Origin: Rhodobacteraceae bacterium MED-G08
Lineage (GTDB): Bacteria; Pseudomonadota; Alphaproteobacteria; Rhodobacterales; Rhodobacteraceae
Assembly: GCA_002457055.1 (NCBI GenBank)
Contig: NTKT01000007.1
Location: 16,357 to 80,356 of the forward strand
Length of the DNA: 64,000 nucleotides
Direction of reading: 5' to 3'
This document shows positions 10,697-19,566 of this stretch, piece by piece. Each line of letters opens with the position of its first letter. Within the stretch, counting starts at the first letter, position 1. Under the pieces are notes generated by a model. That model did not search any database and had not been told where the DNA came from. It saw only the letters and a list, made by a program, of their open reading frames with translations. The position numbers and the translations under genes were made by a program.

Positions 10697-12304
10697 TTAA
10701 AGAGTGAGTTCTTTAGTTTTAGATGTTTTTATGCTTGGATAATCTCTGGCTAGGCGGTCAAAGTCCCATTGTAACCGGGATAGGAAGACGCTATCCCCAT
10801 CGCTGTCTATGGCCATGTGTTGTTTGTTCTCTGAGTTAAGCCTATCTATTTCTTGCTTTTCACCTGAGATCCAACATGCTGATTTGAATTGGCTCGCCTC
10901 AAAGCGCACTGGTAATCCATATTCTAGCTTTATTCGGCTCTCAAGTACTTCAAATTGTAGTTGGCCAACGACACCAACTATATATCCAGACCCATAGGTT
11001 GGTTTAAATATCTTTGCAGCGCCTTCCTCTGCAAACTGAAAAAGCGCCTTCTCTAAATGTTTTGTCTTCATCGGATCTAAGGATAAACAATTCTGTAAAA
11101 GCTCAGGGGCGAAAGAAGGTATTCCTTTTGCCTTCAATAGCTCACCTTCGGTGAGAGTATCACCTATTCTCAATTGTCCATGATTAGGAATTCCAATAAT
11201 ATCACCCGCCCATGCTTCTTCTGCAAGAGATCTATCCGAGGCCAAAAAGAGCACAGGATTTGATACAGATAAAACTTTTTTTGTTCGAACATGAGTTAAT
11301 TTCATTCCTCGTTTGAAGTGTCCAGACGCTAGACGTACAAAAGCTACTCGATCGCGGTGCTTTGGATCCATATTAGCTTGCACCTTAAATACGAAACCAG
11401 ATACTTGTTTTTCTGAAGGCTGTATTGGTCTTGGCACTGCTGATTGTATTTGTGGAACTGGTCCAAAATTTGCGATTCCTTCCATCAATTCTTTAACACC
11501 AAAACTATTCATTGCAGATCCAAACCAAATAGGTGTTAGATGTCCTTCCAATAATGATTTTGGGTTGAGCGGAGGTAGAAGTTCCTTTGCCATTTCAACT
11601 TCATCTACTAGCTTTTCTTTTAGATCGCTTGGAATATATTTATCCATTTCGGGATCATTAAGACCGTTAATTTTTATGCTTTCACCCAAACGGTTTTTAT
11701 CGGTCCTATCCATTAACTCTAGTCTATCGTTTATGAGGTCATAGCACCCTAAAAAATCTGAACCTATCCCAATGGGCCAACTGGCTGGAGTTACATCTAT
11801 TGCTAAGTTTTCTTGAATTTCATCAATAATTTCAAAAGTATCACGGCTTTCTCGGTCCATCTTGTTACAAAAGGTAAATATTGGTAAGTCGCGTAAACGG
11901 CAAACTTCAAACAGTTTTCGGGTTTGGCTTTCTACCCCTTTGGCTCCATCAATTACCATAATAGCTGAGTCTACAGCCGTAAGTGTTCTGTATGTGTCTT
12001 CAGAGAAATCACTATGTCCGGGGGTGTCTACTAAGTTGTATCTATAGCTATTGAAATCAAAAGACATTGCAGAAGCTGACACTGATATTCCTCGGTCTTT
12101 TTCCATTTGCATGAAGTCAGAACGAGTTCGTCTTGCTTCTCCTTTTGCTCTTACTTGTCCCGCTAATTGAATGGCTCCTCCATACAAAAGAAACTTTTCA
12201 GTGAGTGTTGTTTTGCCTGCATCGGGATGCGAAATAATGGCGAAAGTTCTCCTACGAACAACTTCGTGATTAGCAGGGTTTAAGCTGGGTGGATTTATAG
12301 ACAT
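10697..12304 (-). CDS. prfC: Peptide chain release factor 3
   Basis: Translational GTPase RF3, which recycles RF1 and RF2 from the ribosome after termination. The 535 residues have the G1 loop SHPDAGKTT (25-33), the switch I and II region with VDTPGHSDFSED, the NKMD guanine-specificity motif, and the RF3-specific C-terminal domain. It diverges from the ABC ATPase gene across a 224-nt intergenic region that probably contains both promoters. The RF1 gene prfA is also in this window, about 25 kb away. Confidence 0.96.
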   Translation of the reverse strand: MSINPPSLNPANHEVVRRRTFAIISHPDAGKTTLTEKFLLYGGAIQLAGQVRAKGEARRTRSDFMQMEKDRGISVSASAMSFDFNSYRYNLVDTPGHSDFSEDTYRTLTAVDSAIMVIDGAKGVESQTRKLFEVCRLRDLPIFTFCNKMDRESRDTFEIIDEIQENLAIDVTPASWPIGIGSDFLGCYDLINDRLELMDRTDKNRLGESIKINGLNDPEMDKYIPSDLKEKLVDEVEMAKELLPPLNPKSLLEGHLTPIWFGSAMNSFGVKELMEGIANFGPVPQIQSAVPRPIQPSEKQVSGFVFKVQANMDPKHRDRVAFVRLASGHFKRGMKLTHVRTKKVLSVSNPVLFLASDRSLAEEAWAGDIIGIPNHGQLRIGDTLTEGELLKAKGIPSFAPELLQNCLSLDPMKTKHLEKALFQFAEEGAAKIFKPTYGSGYIVGVVGQLQFEVLESRIKLEYGLPVRFEASQFKSACWISGEKQEIDRLNSENKQHMAIDSDGDSVFLSRLQWDFDRLARDYPSIKTSKTKELTL

Positions 12305-12528
12305 TAAATTCCGATAGCGTAAGGTAATTTAAAAGGCAACCCAGTCAAAAGATATCAAAAAGAAATTTTTAAGGGTAGAATGTTTCTATTCAATCATACT
12401 GTAGGAAGAGTTCTCAGAGCGAACCTATTTGTACACCGCTTTCAAATTAGGTCTTGGTTGCACGTTAATTATATCCCTGTTAAGTCTCCCGTGTTGTTTC
12501 TTGGGATAAGTTTCACAGAGGTTATTTT

Positions 12529-13611
12529 TTGGCAAAATCCTTAATTCCGCGTTTAGAAGTTAAGTCGCTTACCAAAGTATATGATAATACTAAAGTAGTA
12601 GATGATATCTCATTAAGCGTGCTTCCTGGACAAATAACTTGCTTGTTGGGTCCATCAGGTTGCGGTAAATCTACGACTCTTAGAATGATTGCAGGTGTAG
12701 AAACTCAGTCTTCTGGAGAAGTCTGGGTCGATGGTCAGTTAATTTGTGGTTCTGGGTTCAGCCAACCACCAGAAAAACGCTACATCGGTCTGATCTTTCA
12801 AGATTTTGCTTTATTTCCGCATTTGACAGTATGGCAAAACGTTGGATTTGGAATCTCTAAAAATAATGAAGGCATCAGAGAAAAAGCGTATGATCTTTTG
12901 TCAAAAGTTGGCCTAAGTTCTAAATCAGATAAATATCCACATGAATTGTCTGGAGGAGAGCAACAACGTGTTGCACTTATTCGTGCACTGGCGCCAAAGC
13001 CCCGAATAATGTTGATGGATGAACCCTTCTCTGGATTAGATAAACGTCTTCGAGATGATATTAGAGATGAGACTTTAGATATTTTAAAATCAGAGGAAAC
13101 TGCTGTTTTGCTGGTCACTCATGAACCCGAAGAAGCCATGAAAATGGCTGATGAAATAGCATTAATGAGAAATGGAGAAATTGTTCAGAAAGGTGCTCCT
13201 TACAATTTGTATAATGCTCCAGTGGACAAAGAGGCTGTGGCATTTTTTTCTGATGCAAATATTATAAAGTCAAAGGTAAGCGGTTCGCTTGCAGACTCAC
13301 CGTTCGGCCAGTTTTTTGCGCCTGGATTGGACGAAGGCACCGATGTAGAGATCGTTATTAGGCCCCAGCACGTGAGGATAGATTTTGATAGAGAAGGGAA
13401 AGGACCGCTGCCCACGGTTTCAATGGGTATTCCAGTGCGAGGCTGCGTAGAGCGTGCCAGATTTCTGGGTAATGAGAGCCTAGTGGAATTTAAAATGGAT
13501 TTTGATAACAGTATATTTAGAGTGACAGTTCCAAGCGTATTTCTGCCAAAAACTGGTCAACCCCTGTGGCTTACTATCCCGCGCGATCGATGTTTTGTAT
13601 TCCCCAGATAA
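12529..13611 (+). CDS. FbpC/AfuC-type ABC transporter ATP-binding protein
   Basis: ATPase subunit of a binding-protein-dependent importer, closest in layout to ferric-iron (FbpC) or related MOI/CUT-type ATPases. The 360 residues show Walker A GPSGCGKST (41-49), the Q-loop, signature SGGEQQR (141-147), Walker B MLMDEP (161-166), the H-loop VTHEPEEAM, and a C-terminal TOBE-like domain from about 240. The start is TTG: AGAGG at 12517-12521 lies 7 nt ahead and no better ATG is available. No permease or periplasmic binding protein is adjacent, so the substrate cannot be fixed from context. Iron is an inference from similarity only. Confidence 0.85.
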   Translation: MAKSLIPRLEVKSLTKVYDNTKVVDDISLSVLPGQITCLLGPSGCGKSTTLRMIAGVETQSSGEVWVDGQLICGSGFSQPPEKRYIGLIFQDFALFPHLTVWQNVGFGISKNNEGIREKAYDLLSKVGLSSKSDKYPHELSGGEQQRVALIRALAPKPRIMLMDEPFSGLDKRLRDDIRDETLDILKSEETAVLLVTHEPEEAMKMADEIALMRNGEIVQKGAPYNLYNAPVDKEAVAFFSDANIIKSKVSGSLADSPFGQFFAPGLDEGTDVEIVIRPQHVRIDFDREGKGPLPTVSMGIPVRGCVERARFLGNESLVEFKMDFDNSIFRVTVPSVFLPKTGQPLWLTIPRDRCFVFPR

Positions 13612-13731
13612 TGAAATGTACTAAAAAAAACTATTTTATTATGTTGCCTCTTTGATAACTGAGCATTAACAACTAAATACAGTGGATGAAACACACGGGT
13701 TTTAGGCCCTCAAAGTAGAAGGATCGTTGAG

Positions 13732-13947
13732 ATGCTTAATAATATTGGACTTCCTGGTATCTTACTAATAGCGGTAGTTGTGTTAGTACTATTTGGCCGG
13801 GGTAAGATCAGCTCATTAATGGGTGAGGTTGGTAAAGGTATTACTGCCTTTAAAAAGGGCGTTAACGACAGCAAGAAAGAATTAGAAGAAGAAACCTCAG
13901 AGGCTGCAAAGGATATCACGCCAGAGACTGAAAAAGATAAGGTCTAA
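13732..13947 (+). CDS. tatA: Sec-independent translocase subunit TatA
   Basis: Pore-forming component of the twin-arginine translocase, which exports folded proteins. At 71 residues it shows the standard N-terminal transmembrane helix (about 5-20), the FGRGKI hinge, the amphipathic helix [15 protein letters not shown] and an acidic tail. GAAGGA-like sequence (AGAAGGATC, 13719-13727) serves as ribosome binding site. It is first of tatA-tatB-tatC, with tatB beginning 5 nt after its stop. TatE is the only close alternative, and the operon position settles it as TatA. Confidence 0.95.
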   Translation: MLNNIGLPGILLIAVVVLVLFGRGKISSLMGEVGKGITAFKKGVNDSKKELEEETSEAAKDITPETEKDKV

Positions 13948-13952
13948 CTTGT

Positions 13953-14420
13953 ATGTTTGACTTGGGGTGGACCGAACTACTCCTTATCGGGATAGTCGCT
14001 TTAATAGTAGTTGGGCCAAAAGAACTGCCGGTATTGTTCAGAAAAGCCGGACAATTTGTAGGTAAAATTCGAGGAATGGCTCGTGAATTTTCGCGTGCTA
14101 TGAATAGTGCTGCTGATGACGCCGGGGTAGGGGATATATCTTCAACAATTCGCTCCGCTGCCAACCCTCTTAAATCAAGCGTTGATGCGGTAAAAAGTGC
14201 GGCGACAGATTATGCGTCGTATGACCCTGATACAGAGACCGGTCGATTGGCAGGTGAGAGGGCGGACCAGGCAAAGAAGATAAGAGAGCATGCAGAAAAA
14301 AAAGCCAAAGAAAAGTTAGATAAAAGAAACGATGAAAAAACAGATAAGAAAGAACTAAAAAAAAATAACTCTGCAACAGTTAAAAAAGATGCGCGGTCGC
14401 GAGATCTTAAGGATAGCTAA
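13953..14420 (+). CDS. tatB: Sec-independent protein translocase TatB
   Basis: Twin-arginine signal receptor component that works with TatC. The 155 residues open with [13 protein letters not shown], a transmembrane helix with the membrane-embedded glutamate (Glu8) and the VVGPKELP hinge typical of TatB. An amphipathic helix follows, then a long Lys/Asp/Glu-rich low-complexity tail. The stop overlaps the tatC start by 1 nt (TAATG), so translation is coupled. Confidence 0.95.
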   Translation: MFDLGWTELLLIGIVALIVVGPKELPVLFRKAGQFVGKIRGMAREFSRAMNSAADDAGVGDISSTIRSAANPLKSSVDAVKSAATDYASYDPDTETGRLAGERADQAKKIREHAEKKAKEKLDKRNDEKTDKKELKKNNSATVKKDARSRDLKDS

Positions 14421-15301
14421 TGGCTGCAGATGATGATATACAAGATAGCTCTGCGCCACTTATTGAACATTTAGCGGAGTTACGTCAAAGGCTAATTTAC
14501 TCTTTTGTAGCATTCATTATTGGCATGATAATCTGCTTTACAATTTGGAACCCCATCTTTGACTTTTTGACACACCCCTTATGCTCAGCAATGGCGCTTC
14601 GAGGACACTCAGACTGTGGTCTAATACTTATAAAACTACAAGAAGGGTTTTTTGTAGCTATATCGATTTCTTTGCTGGGAGGTCTGGTCTTATCATTTCC
14701 TATAATTGGCTTTCAAATGTGGCGCTTTGTGGCTCCAGGATTGTACAAAACCGAGAAGAACGCCTTTTTACCCTTTATTGTCGCATCGCCTTTTATGTTT
14801 TTTCTTGGCGCATCTTTTGCGTATTATGTAGTAACTCCCTTAGCTTTTGATTTCTTTTTAGGCTTTCAGCAAACTGGAAGTGTTTTGGATGGAGAAGATG
14901 TTGATAATGCTGCAGCTGGCATTGCTTTTCAGGGGTCGGCACAAGAATATTTGAGTCTTACCATAAAATTTATTGTTGCGTTTGGAATGTGTTTTCAGTT
15001 GCCTGTTCTGCTGACATTAATGGGCAAAGCAGGTTTGGTAAGTGCCGAAGGGCTCGGAGATGTACGGAAATATGCAGTTGTAGCAATATTGGTTCTGGCT
15101 GCACTTGTCACACCACCTGATGTTATTACTCAGGTAATACTATTTGTTGTGGTGTATGGACTGTACGAAGTATCCATTTTTCTTGTTTCGCGTGTTGAGA
15201 AGAAACGGGAGCAGAAGCTTCGTGAAGAGGGTTTCTACGATGACGAAAATGATTTTGATGATCCTATGTTGAAAGAGTTTGATGACGACAGAAAAGAATG
15301 A
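14420..15301 (+). CDS. tatC: Sec-independent protein translocase TatC
   Basis: Polytopic core of the Tat translocase that binds twin-arginine signal peptides. The 293 residues contain the N-terminal motif [12 protein letters not shown], six transmembrane helices, the conserved FxxEx-like cytoplasmic regions and [19 protein letters not shown] in the last third. A very acidic C-terminal tail follows. The 3' end overlaps the next gene by 20 nt. In many Rhodobacterales serS lies next to the tat genes; here it does not. Confidence 0.96.
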   Translation: MAADDDIQDSSAPLIEHLAELRQRLIYSFVAFIIGMIICFTIWNPIFDFLTHPLCSAMALRGHSDCGLILIKLQEGFFVAISISLLGGLVLSFPIIGFQMWRFVAPGLYKTEKNAFLPFIVASPFMFFLGASFAYYVVTPLAFDFFLGFQQTGSVLDGEDVDNAAAGIAFQGSAQEYLSLTIKFIVAFGMCFQLPVLLTLMGKAGLVSAEGLGDVRKYAVVAILVLAALVTPPDVITQVILFVVVYGLYEVSIFLVSRVEKKREQKLREEGFYDDENDFDDPMLKEFDDDRKE

Positions 15302-16133
15302 TCAGCTTGAGAGAATAGCCGATGCTCTAGAGCGGTTGGCGCCAAAAACAGAAGATTTTCCAAATTTTGATAATTTTTCAGCTTTTATGTGGCATGTTGC
15401 ACCGGACTATCTAGAGCCTGTAAAAATAACGAATGCAGTTGATATTTCACTTCTAAAAGGTATTGATCATGTTAGTGATATTCTTCTGAATAACACAATG
15501 CAATTTGCAAATGGATTTCCGGCCAACAATGCGTTGCTTTGGGGTGCACGCGGTATGGGAAAGTCTTCATTGGTAAAGGCTGTGCACACAAAAATAAACA
15601 ACGATGGCTTAAATCTGAAAATAGTTGAGTTGCAGCGAGATGATTTAGGATCAGTCAGTAGGCTTTTAAAAGTTCTTCGAGGTCTTCCATATAAGTTTAT
15701 ACTTTTTTGTGATGATTTGAGTTTCAGTTATGATGATCAAAATTATAAGTCATTAAAAGCAATCTTAGATGGTGGTTTAGAGGGCAGGCCGGAAAATGTT
15801 ATATTCTATGCCACTTCTAATAGAAGACACTTAATGCCTCGGGATATGATCGAAAATGAACGGTCTTCCTCAATAAATCCGTCAGAGGCAGTCGAAGAAA
15901 AAATTTCTTTGTCAGATCGTTTTGGCTTGTGGTTAGGGTTTCATCCTTGCTCGCAAGATGAATTTTTTGACATCATAGAGGGCTATGTAAAACACTATAA
16001 TCTCATAATTGATCGTTTGGAAATAGAAACCCAGGCTACTGAATGGGCTCGTACGAGAGGATCAAGATCGGGTAGAGTTGCTTGGCAGTTCTTCGTTGAT
16101 TTAGCTGGCAAGAACGGATTAGTTATTAAATAA
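15282..16133 (+). CDS. DUF815-family AAA+ ATPase
   Basis: Member of the COG2607 (DUF815) family of predicted P-loop ATPases; the cellular role is not established. The protein shows Walker [10 protein letters not shown] (about 88-96) and a Walker B-like ILFCDDLSF (about 139-147). It also has a sensor-like YATSNRRHL and a C-terminal helical region containing [11 protein letters not shown] chose ATG 15282 over TTG 15279 because the purine-rich AAAGAG at 15272-15277 is better spaced from it. The gene overlaps tatC by 20 nt, so the two are likely co-expressed. It is convergent with the nlpD-like gene. Confidence 0.85.
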   Translation: MTTEKNDQLERIADALERLAPKTEDFPNFDNFSAFMWHVAPDYLEPVKITNAVDISLLKGIDHVSDILLNNTMQFANGFPANNALLWGARGMGKSSLVKAVHTKINNDGLNLKIVELQRDDLGSVSRLLKVLRGLPYKFILFCDDLSFSYDDQNYKSLKAILDGGLEGRPENVIFYATSNRRHLMPRDMIENERSSSINPSEAVEEKISLSDRFGLWLGFHPCSQDEFFDIIEGYVKHYNLIIDRLEIETQATEWARTRGSRSGRVAWQFFVDLAGKNGLVIK

Positions 16134-16152
16134 CAGCGGGATATTTAGTTGC

Positions 16153-17316
16153 TTAATTTTCATTAAGGTACTCTAATGGATCGATACTCTCAAAACCCTC
16201 ACGAATTTCAAAATGAAGATATGGCGGATCGCCCTCTGGTATTTCCCCTATTACTTCTCCGCGTAGAATAGTCTGATTATTGGAGACTTGGATGTTAGTG
16301 AGGTTTGCATAAACTGTTAATATATTTTTGGGATGTTTGAGAACTACGATTGCAATTTGATTTGTATCCTCAGTAACCGTAGCTACAACGCCCGTATCGG
16401 CTGCGACCACTCTAGTGCCCGCCTGTGCGGTAAAGTCAATACCATCATTTTTATTCTTTGAATACTCTCGTATCACTAGACCCTCTATCGGATAAGCCAT
16501 TCGACCACTTTCAGGTACTGATATTGAAGTATTGGATGGTTCAATCGCCTCTTGTTTGGCAATATTCCTGGGTTGGGGTTTTTTGGAGCTAGGTGGGGGA
16601 GGCGCAACAGATGCGATTTCTTCTTTTTTAAACTTCTTTTGAACTTTTTTATCAACCAAGGGAACAATTAAAATTTGCCCTTCACGCACAGTATAGTCGC
16701 TATCGAGTCCATTCCAGTCAGCCAGGGATCTAACTGAGATATTATAAAGGCGAGAAATAATAAAGGCCGTTTCTCCTCTTACAACCTTATGTTTGATTGG
16801 GTCTACCAAATTTTTTGGATCAGTTGAGTCACGATTAATTCGATTATTATTAGATCCACCTGCTACTTTCAAAGCCGTGTCGGCAAGCTCCAGTACGTTT
16901 ATATCTTTTGAAAGTGTCGTCTTCTCTATCTCTTCATCGTCAGCCGAGTATTGTCTGGGGCTTCTGGAAATTTTAGGAAGTGCTAATACCTCGCCGTTGC
17001 GGAGCCGCTGTCCTTCTGCGAGGCCATTGTATCTGGCCAATTCATTTGCATCCTGTCCAAGTCTTATAGCCATACTTTCAACAGTATCGCCTCTTCTAGC
17101 TATAGCTACTTGATAAGTGGGGTAATTAATTATGCCTAGTTCGTCTGCTTGGGGTCTAGACTGAGTGGCTTGCAGGGCCGCGTCAGAGGTGTCGAAGGAA
17201 TTTCCTCGAAAATCAAAATCAAAATTGTTGAGAGTTGAATTTCCGCATGCGCTTAGGTTCCATAAAATAGATAGATAGAAACAATATTTTAAACTAATTC
17301 TGATGGACCTAATCAT
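16153..17316 (-). CDS. nlpD: NlpD-like LysM/M23 lipoprotein, degenerate peptidase
   Basis: Likely outer-membrane lipoprotein that binds peptidoglycan and regulates cell-wall amidases. The N-terminus has a signal sequence with lipobox LSAC (Cys24). Two LysM domains lie at about 68-115 and 176-220, a Pro/Lys-rich linker at 222-270, and an M23 (LytM) domain at about 275-387. In the M23 domain the first zinc histidine is replaced (NDGIDF, Asn290) and the YAHL histidine is Asn338, while LHFEIR is kept. It therefore should not cut peptidoglycan, as in E. coli NlpD. The upstream order surE-pcm-nlpD matches E. coli and supports the name. Confidence 0.85.
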   Translation of the reverse strand: MIRSIRISLKYCFYLSILWNLSACGNSTLNNFDFDFRGNSFDTSDAALQATQSRPQADELGIINYPTYQVAIARRGDTVESMAIRLGQDANELARYNGLAEGQRLRNGEVLALPKISRSPRQYSADDEEIEKTTLSKDINVLELADTALKVAGGSNNNRINRDSTDPKNLVDPIKHKVVRGETAFIISRLYNISVRSLADWNGLDSDYTVREGQILIVPLVDKKVQKKFKKEEIASVAPPPPSSKKPQPRNIAKQEAIEPSNTSISVPESGRMAYPIEGLVIREYSKNKNDGIDFTAQAGTRVVAADTGVVATVTEDTNQIAIVVLKHPKNILTVYANLTNIQVSNNQTILRGEVIGEIPEGDPPYLHFEIREGFESIDPLEYLNEN

Positions 17317-17351
17317 TTGTAGTTTTCCACGACCTAAATATCACAGTATTT

Positions 17352-18002
17352 CTATACATAGATATCTTCTTCTTTTCCGTCGAGCAATGGAACAAAGCGT
17401 ACATCGCATAAATCTTCATATTTGAAGTGCGTTTCCGTTCTTTCCACTCTAATAAGTTTTTGAATTTCATCGGATTGCCCCACAGGTATTACCATGATGC
17501 CGCCGATCTTTAGTTGATTGAGTAATGTTGGAGGTGGATCTTCAGCCGCCGCAGTCACAATTATCCGATCAAACGGTTGTTGTTCCACGAGTCCCTGACT
17601 TCCGTCGCCCCAAATAGATGTAACGTTATTTAAATTTAATTTATTGAAAATTTCTCTTGCTTCTTCGTATAATGGTTTGAACCTTTCAATTGAATAAATT
17701 CTACGGGCTAGCTTGCTTAATATTGCTGTTTGATACCCTGATCCTGTGCCAATTTCTAAAATTTTATCGCGATTTTTAATATTCAAAGCTTGCGTCATTA
17801 ACCCAACTACAGATGGTTGACTTATGGTTTGGCCACATTCTATCGGAAGTGGAGTGTCTTCGTATGCTCTTTGGGCAAATAGACCTTTAAGAAAGTACTG
17901 TCTATTAACTGTCTCGAGTGCATTGAGTACATTTTCATCTACTACTCCTTTTGAACGAATAGATAAAATAAACTGCATTTTCTGTTCATGATTTCTATTC
18001 AT
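17352..18002 (-). CDS. pcm: Protein-L-isoaspartate O-methyltransferase
   Basis: Uses S-adenosylmethionine to methylate isoaspartyl residues in damaged proteins so that they can revert to aspartate. The 216 residues contain the family motif [16 protein letters not shown] (48-63), which includes the active-site region, and the SAM-binding glycine loop [11 protein letters not shown] (83-93). The start overlaps the surE stop by 4 nt, and nlpD follows after about 35 nt. The order is that of the classic surE-pcm-nlpD cluster. Confidence 0.94.
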   Translation of the reverse strand: MNRNHEQKMQFILSIRSKGVVDENVLNALETVNRQYFLKGLFAQRAYEDTPLPIECGQTISQPSVVGLMTQALNIKNRDKILEIGTGSGYQTAILSKLARRIYSIERFKPLYEEAREIFNKLNLNNVTSIWGDGSQGLVEQQPFDRIIVTAAAEDPPPTLLNQLKIGGIMVIPVGQSDEIQKLIRVERTETHFKYEDLCDVRFVPLLDGKEEDIYV

Positions 18003-18772
18003 AAAAACTCTTCAAGGTCAGCTATCCTATCGAAAGCAGTAAGGTCGGCTCTCATCGGCGTTAAAGATATATATCCCGATAAATTGGCTGCAACATCTGA
18101 CTTCTGGGAAACCTGAACGTGTTGATTTCCGCCTTTGATGAATAAAAACTCTTTTCCATTTTGTGTCGTAAATGGGTTTACGCCAAAAGTCGTATTAGGC
18201 CGCAATCCCTGAGGAACAACAGCTACCCCGTTTATATTTTCAGTAGGAGGAAAGTTTACGTTGTAAAAGACTTTATAGCCACCATCAGTATGCTTGTCGT
18301 TATCAAGTATTTTTTGAATAACATTTAGCCCATGAGTAATTGATGGATTAAATGGGTTTGACATTTTTTTTGACTCAGGGCCCAAATATTGCGAGAGCGC
18401 AATAGAGGTAATGCCTTGAAGAGCACCCTCGAGCGCTGCTCCGATTGTGCCGGAGTAGAGTACATTTTCAGCAGAGTTATTTCCTCTATTTACTCCTGAT
18501 AGAATTAAAGAAGGTGGATCATCCTTCATGACATGATGTATTCCAGCAAGTACGCAATCGGCGGGATATCCGGAAATCGAATAGCGGTTTTCTGAAATTC
18601 TCTCAATCTGTGTGGGCGCATTGTAACTAACACAATGCCCAACTCCTGATCTTTCGCCACTTGGAGCGATTATGAAAATATTTTCTTCGTTCGTTAAACC
18701 CCTAGCTATTGCTTCCAAGACTTGCAAGCCAGGGGCGTTAATTCCATCGTCATTAGTTAAAAGTATACGCAT
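17999..18772 (-). CDS. surE: 5'/3'-nucleotidase SurE
   Basis: Metal-dependent phosphatase acting on nucleoside 5'- and 3'-monophosphates, linked to stationary-phase survival. The 257 residues begin with the diagnostic [13 protein letters not shown], whose aspartates (8 and 9) bind metal. The protein also carries [11 protein letters not shown], the SGVNRGNN loop and [12 protein letters not shown]. It is the first gene of a short operon with pcm and, beyond it, nlpD. A 74-nt gap separates it from the SDR gene upstream. Confidence 0.95.
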   Translation of the reverse strand: MRILLTNDDGINAPGLQVLEAIARGLTNEENIFIIAPSGERSGVGHCVSYNAPTQIERISENRYSISGYPADCVLAGIHHVMKDDPPSLILSGVNRGNNSAENVLYSGTIGAALEGALQGITSIALSQYLGPESKKMSNPFNPSITHGLNVIQKILDNDKHTDGGYKVFYNVNFPPTENINGVAVVPQGLRPNTTFGVNPFTTQNGKEFLFIKGGNQHVQVSQKSDVAANLSGYISLTPMRADLTAFDRIADLEEFL

Positions 18773-18846
18773 AATCTCAAAATAATTTTAGTAACTTTTG
18801 TAAGAGTGAAGTATTACTTCCACAATAGTCTTGTTATTAATAAAAT

Positions 18847-19494
18847 CTATGGGTTAAAAAGTGTTGCTAAAACACGCTTTGCTTCACTTTTGGGCGATAA
18901 TAGATTTTCTTTATTTTCTCCAGGAAAAAATCTGGCCCGCAAGGCTGTTTTCATTGGAGCAGGTTTGAAAACAGTAATATTTGGGCCAAAATTTTTACAC
19001 TCATTTGCCCATGATTGAACCAATGACATTTGAGCAATTTTTGATGATCCGTACGCTCCAAAAAACTTCTTTCCATTGCAAGGGTCGTCAAAAAATAGCG
19101 CGTTACCTTCCTTGCTTATTATAGGGCTTATAAAGTTTATGAGTAATGCAGTCGCTGTAATATTAGTCGAAATAGTTTTGTCCAAATCCCCCAAGTCGAT
19201 TGTGCTCAATGGGCTTAATGGCGGTGCGTGAATTGCAGTATGACCCCAAAAATCAATGGTTCCCCATTTTTCGAATATCGATGTGAATAGCTGGCTCATA
19301 GCATCCCGATTTGTAATGTCCATCGGAGCTAATGTTGCAGTTCCATTTTTTGATTTTATTCTATCATCTAAGTCTTCTAGTCCGCCCACGGTGCGTGCAA
19401 CAGCTATAATGTGGTGAGTTTCGCTTAATCGTTCTGATAGAGCTGCTCCTAACCCACGAGAAGCACCTGTAATTAAAGCTATTTTTTTAATCAT
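18847..19494 (-). CDS. SDR-family oxidoreductase with altered active site
   Basis: Short-chain dehydrogenase/reductase fold with unknown substrate. The NAD(P)-binding loop TGASRGLG is at about 9-16, and the YxxxK pair appears as AYGSSK. The catalytic serine expected about 13 residues before the tyrosine is absent: that stretch reads ALFFDDPCNGKKFFG, with two aspartates. Similar FFDDP versions occur, as I recall, in other Rhodobacterales, so this is probably a conserved subfamily, not decay. It lies between surE and purF on the same strand with a 72-nt gap to purF. Confidence 0.8.
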   Translation of the reverse strand: MIKKIALITGASRGLGAALSERLSETHHIIAVARTVGGLEDLDDRIKSKNGTATLAPMDITNRDAMSQLFTSIFEKWGTIDFWGHTAIHAPPLSPLSTIDLGDLDKTISTNITATALLINFISPIISKEGNALFFDDPCNGKKFFGAYGSSKIAQMSLVQSWANECKNFGPNITVFKPAPMKTALRARFFPGENKENLLSPKSEAKRVLATLFNP

Positions 19495-19566
19495 GGGAAT
19501 GGCTTTCAGAATTTTTATGGACGGTATCTCGAATTAGTCATGGTTTTGCTAGTTAACTTTCTGTTG

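Noticed and set aside
11313..11744. 143-codon open frame on the plus strand inside prfC
   Set aside because: It lies wholly antisense to a well-conserved GTPase gene, has no recognisable domain and no ribosome binding site context; it is a shadow frame.
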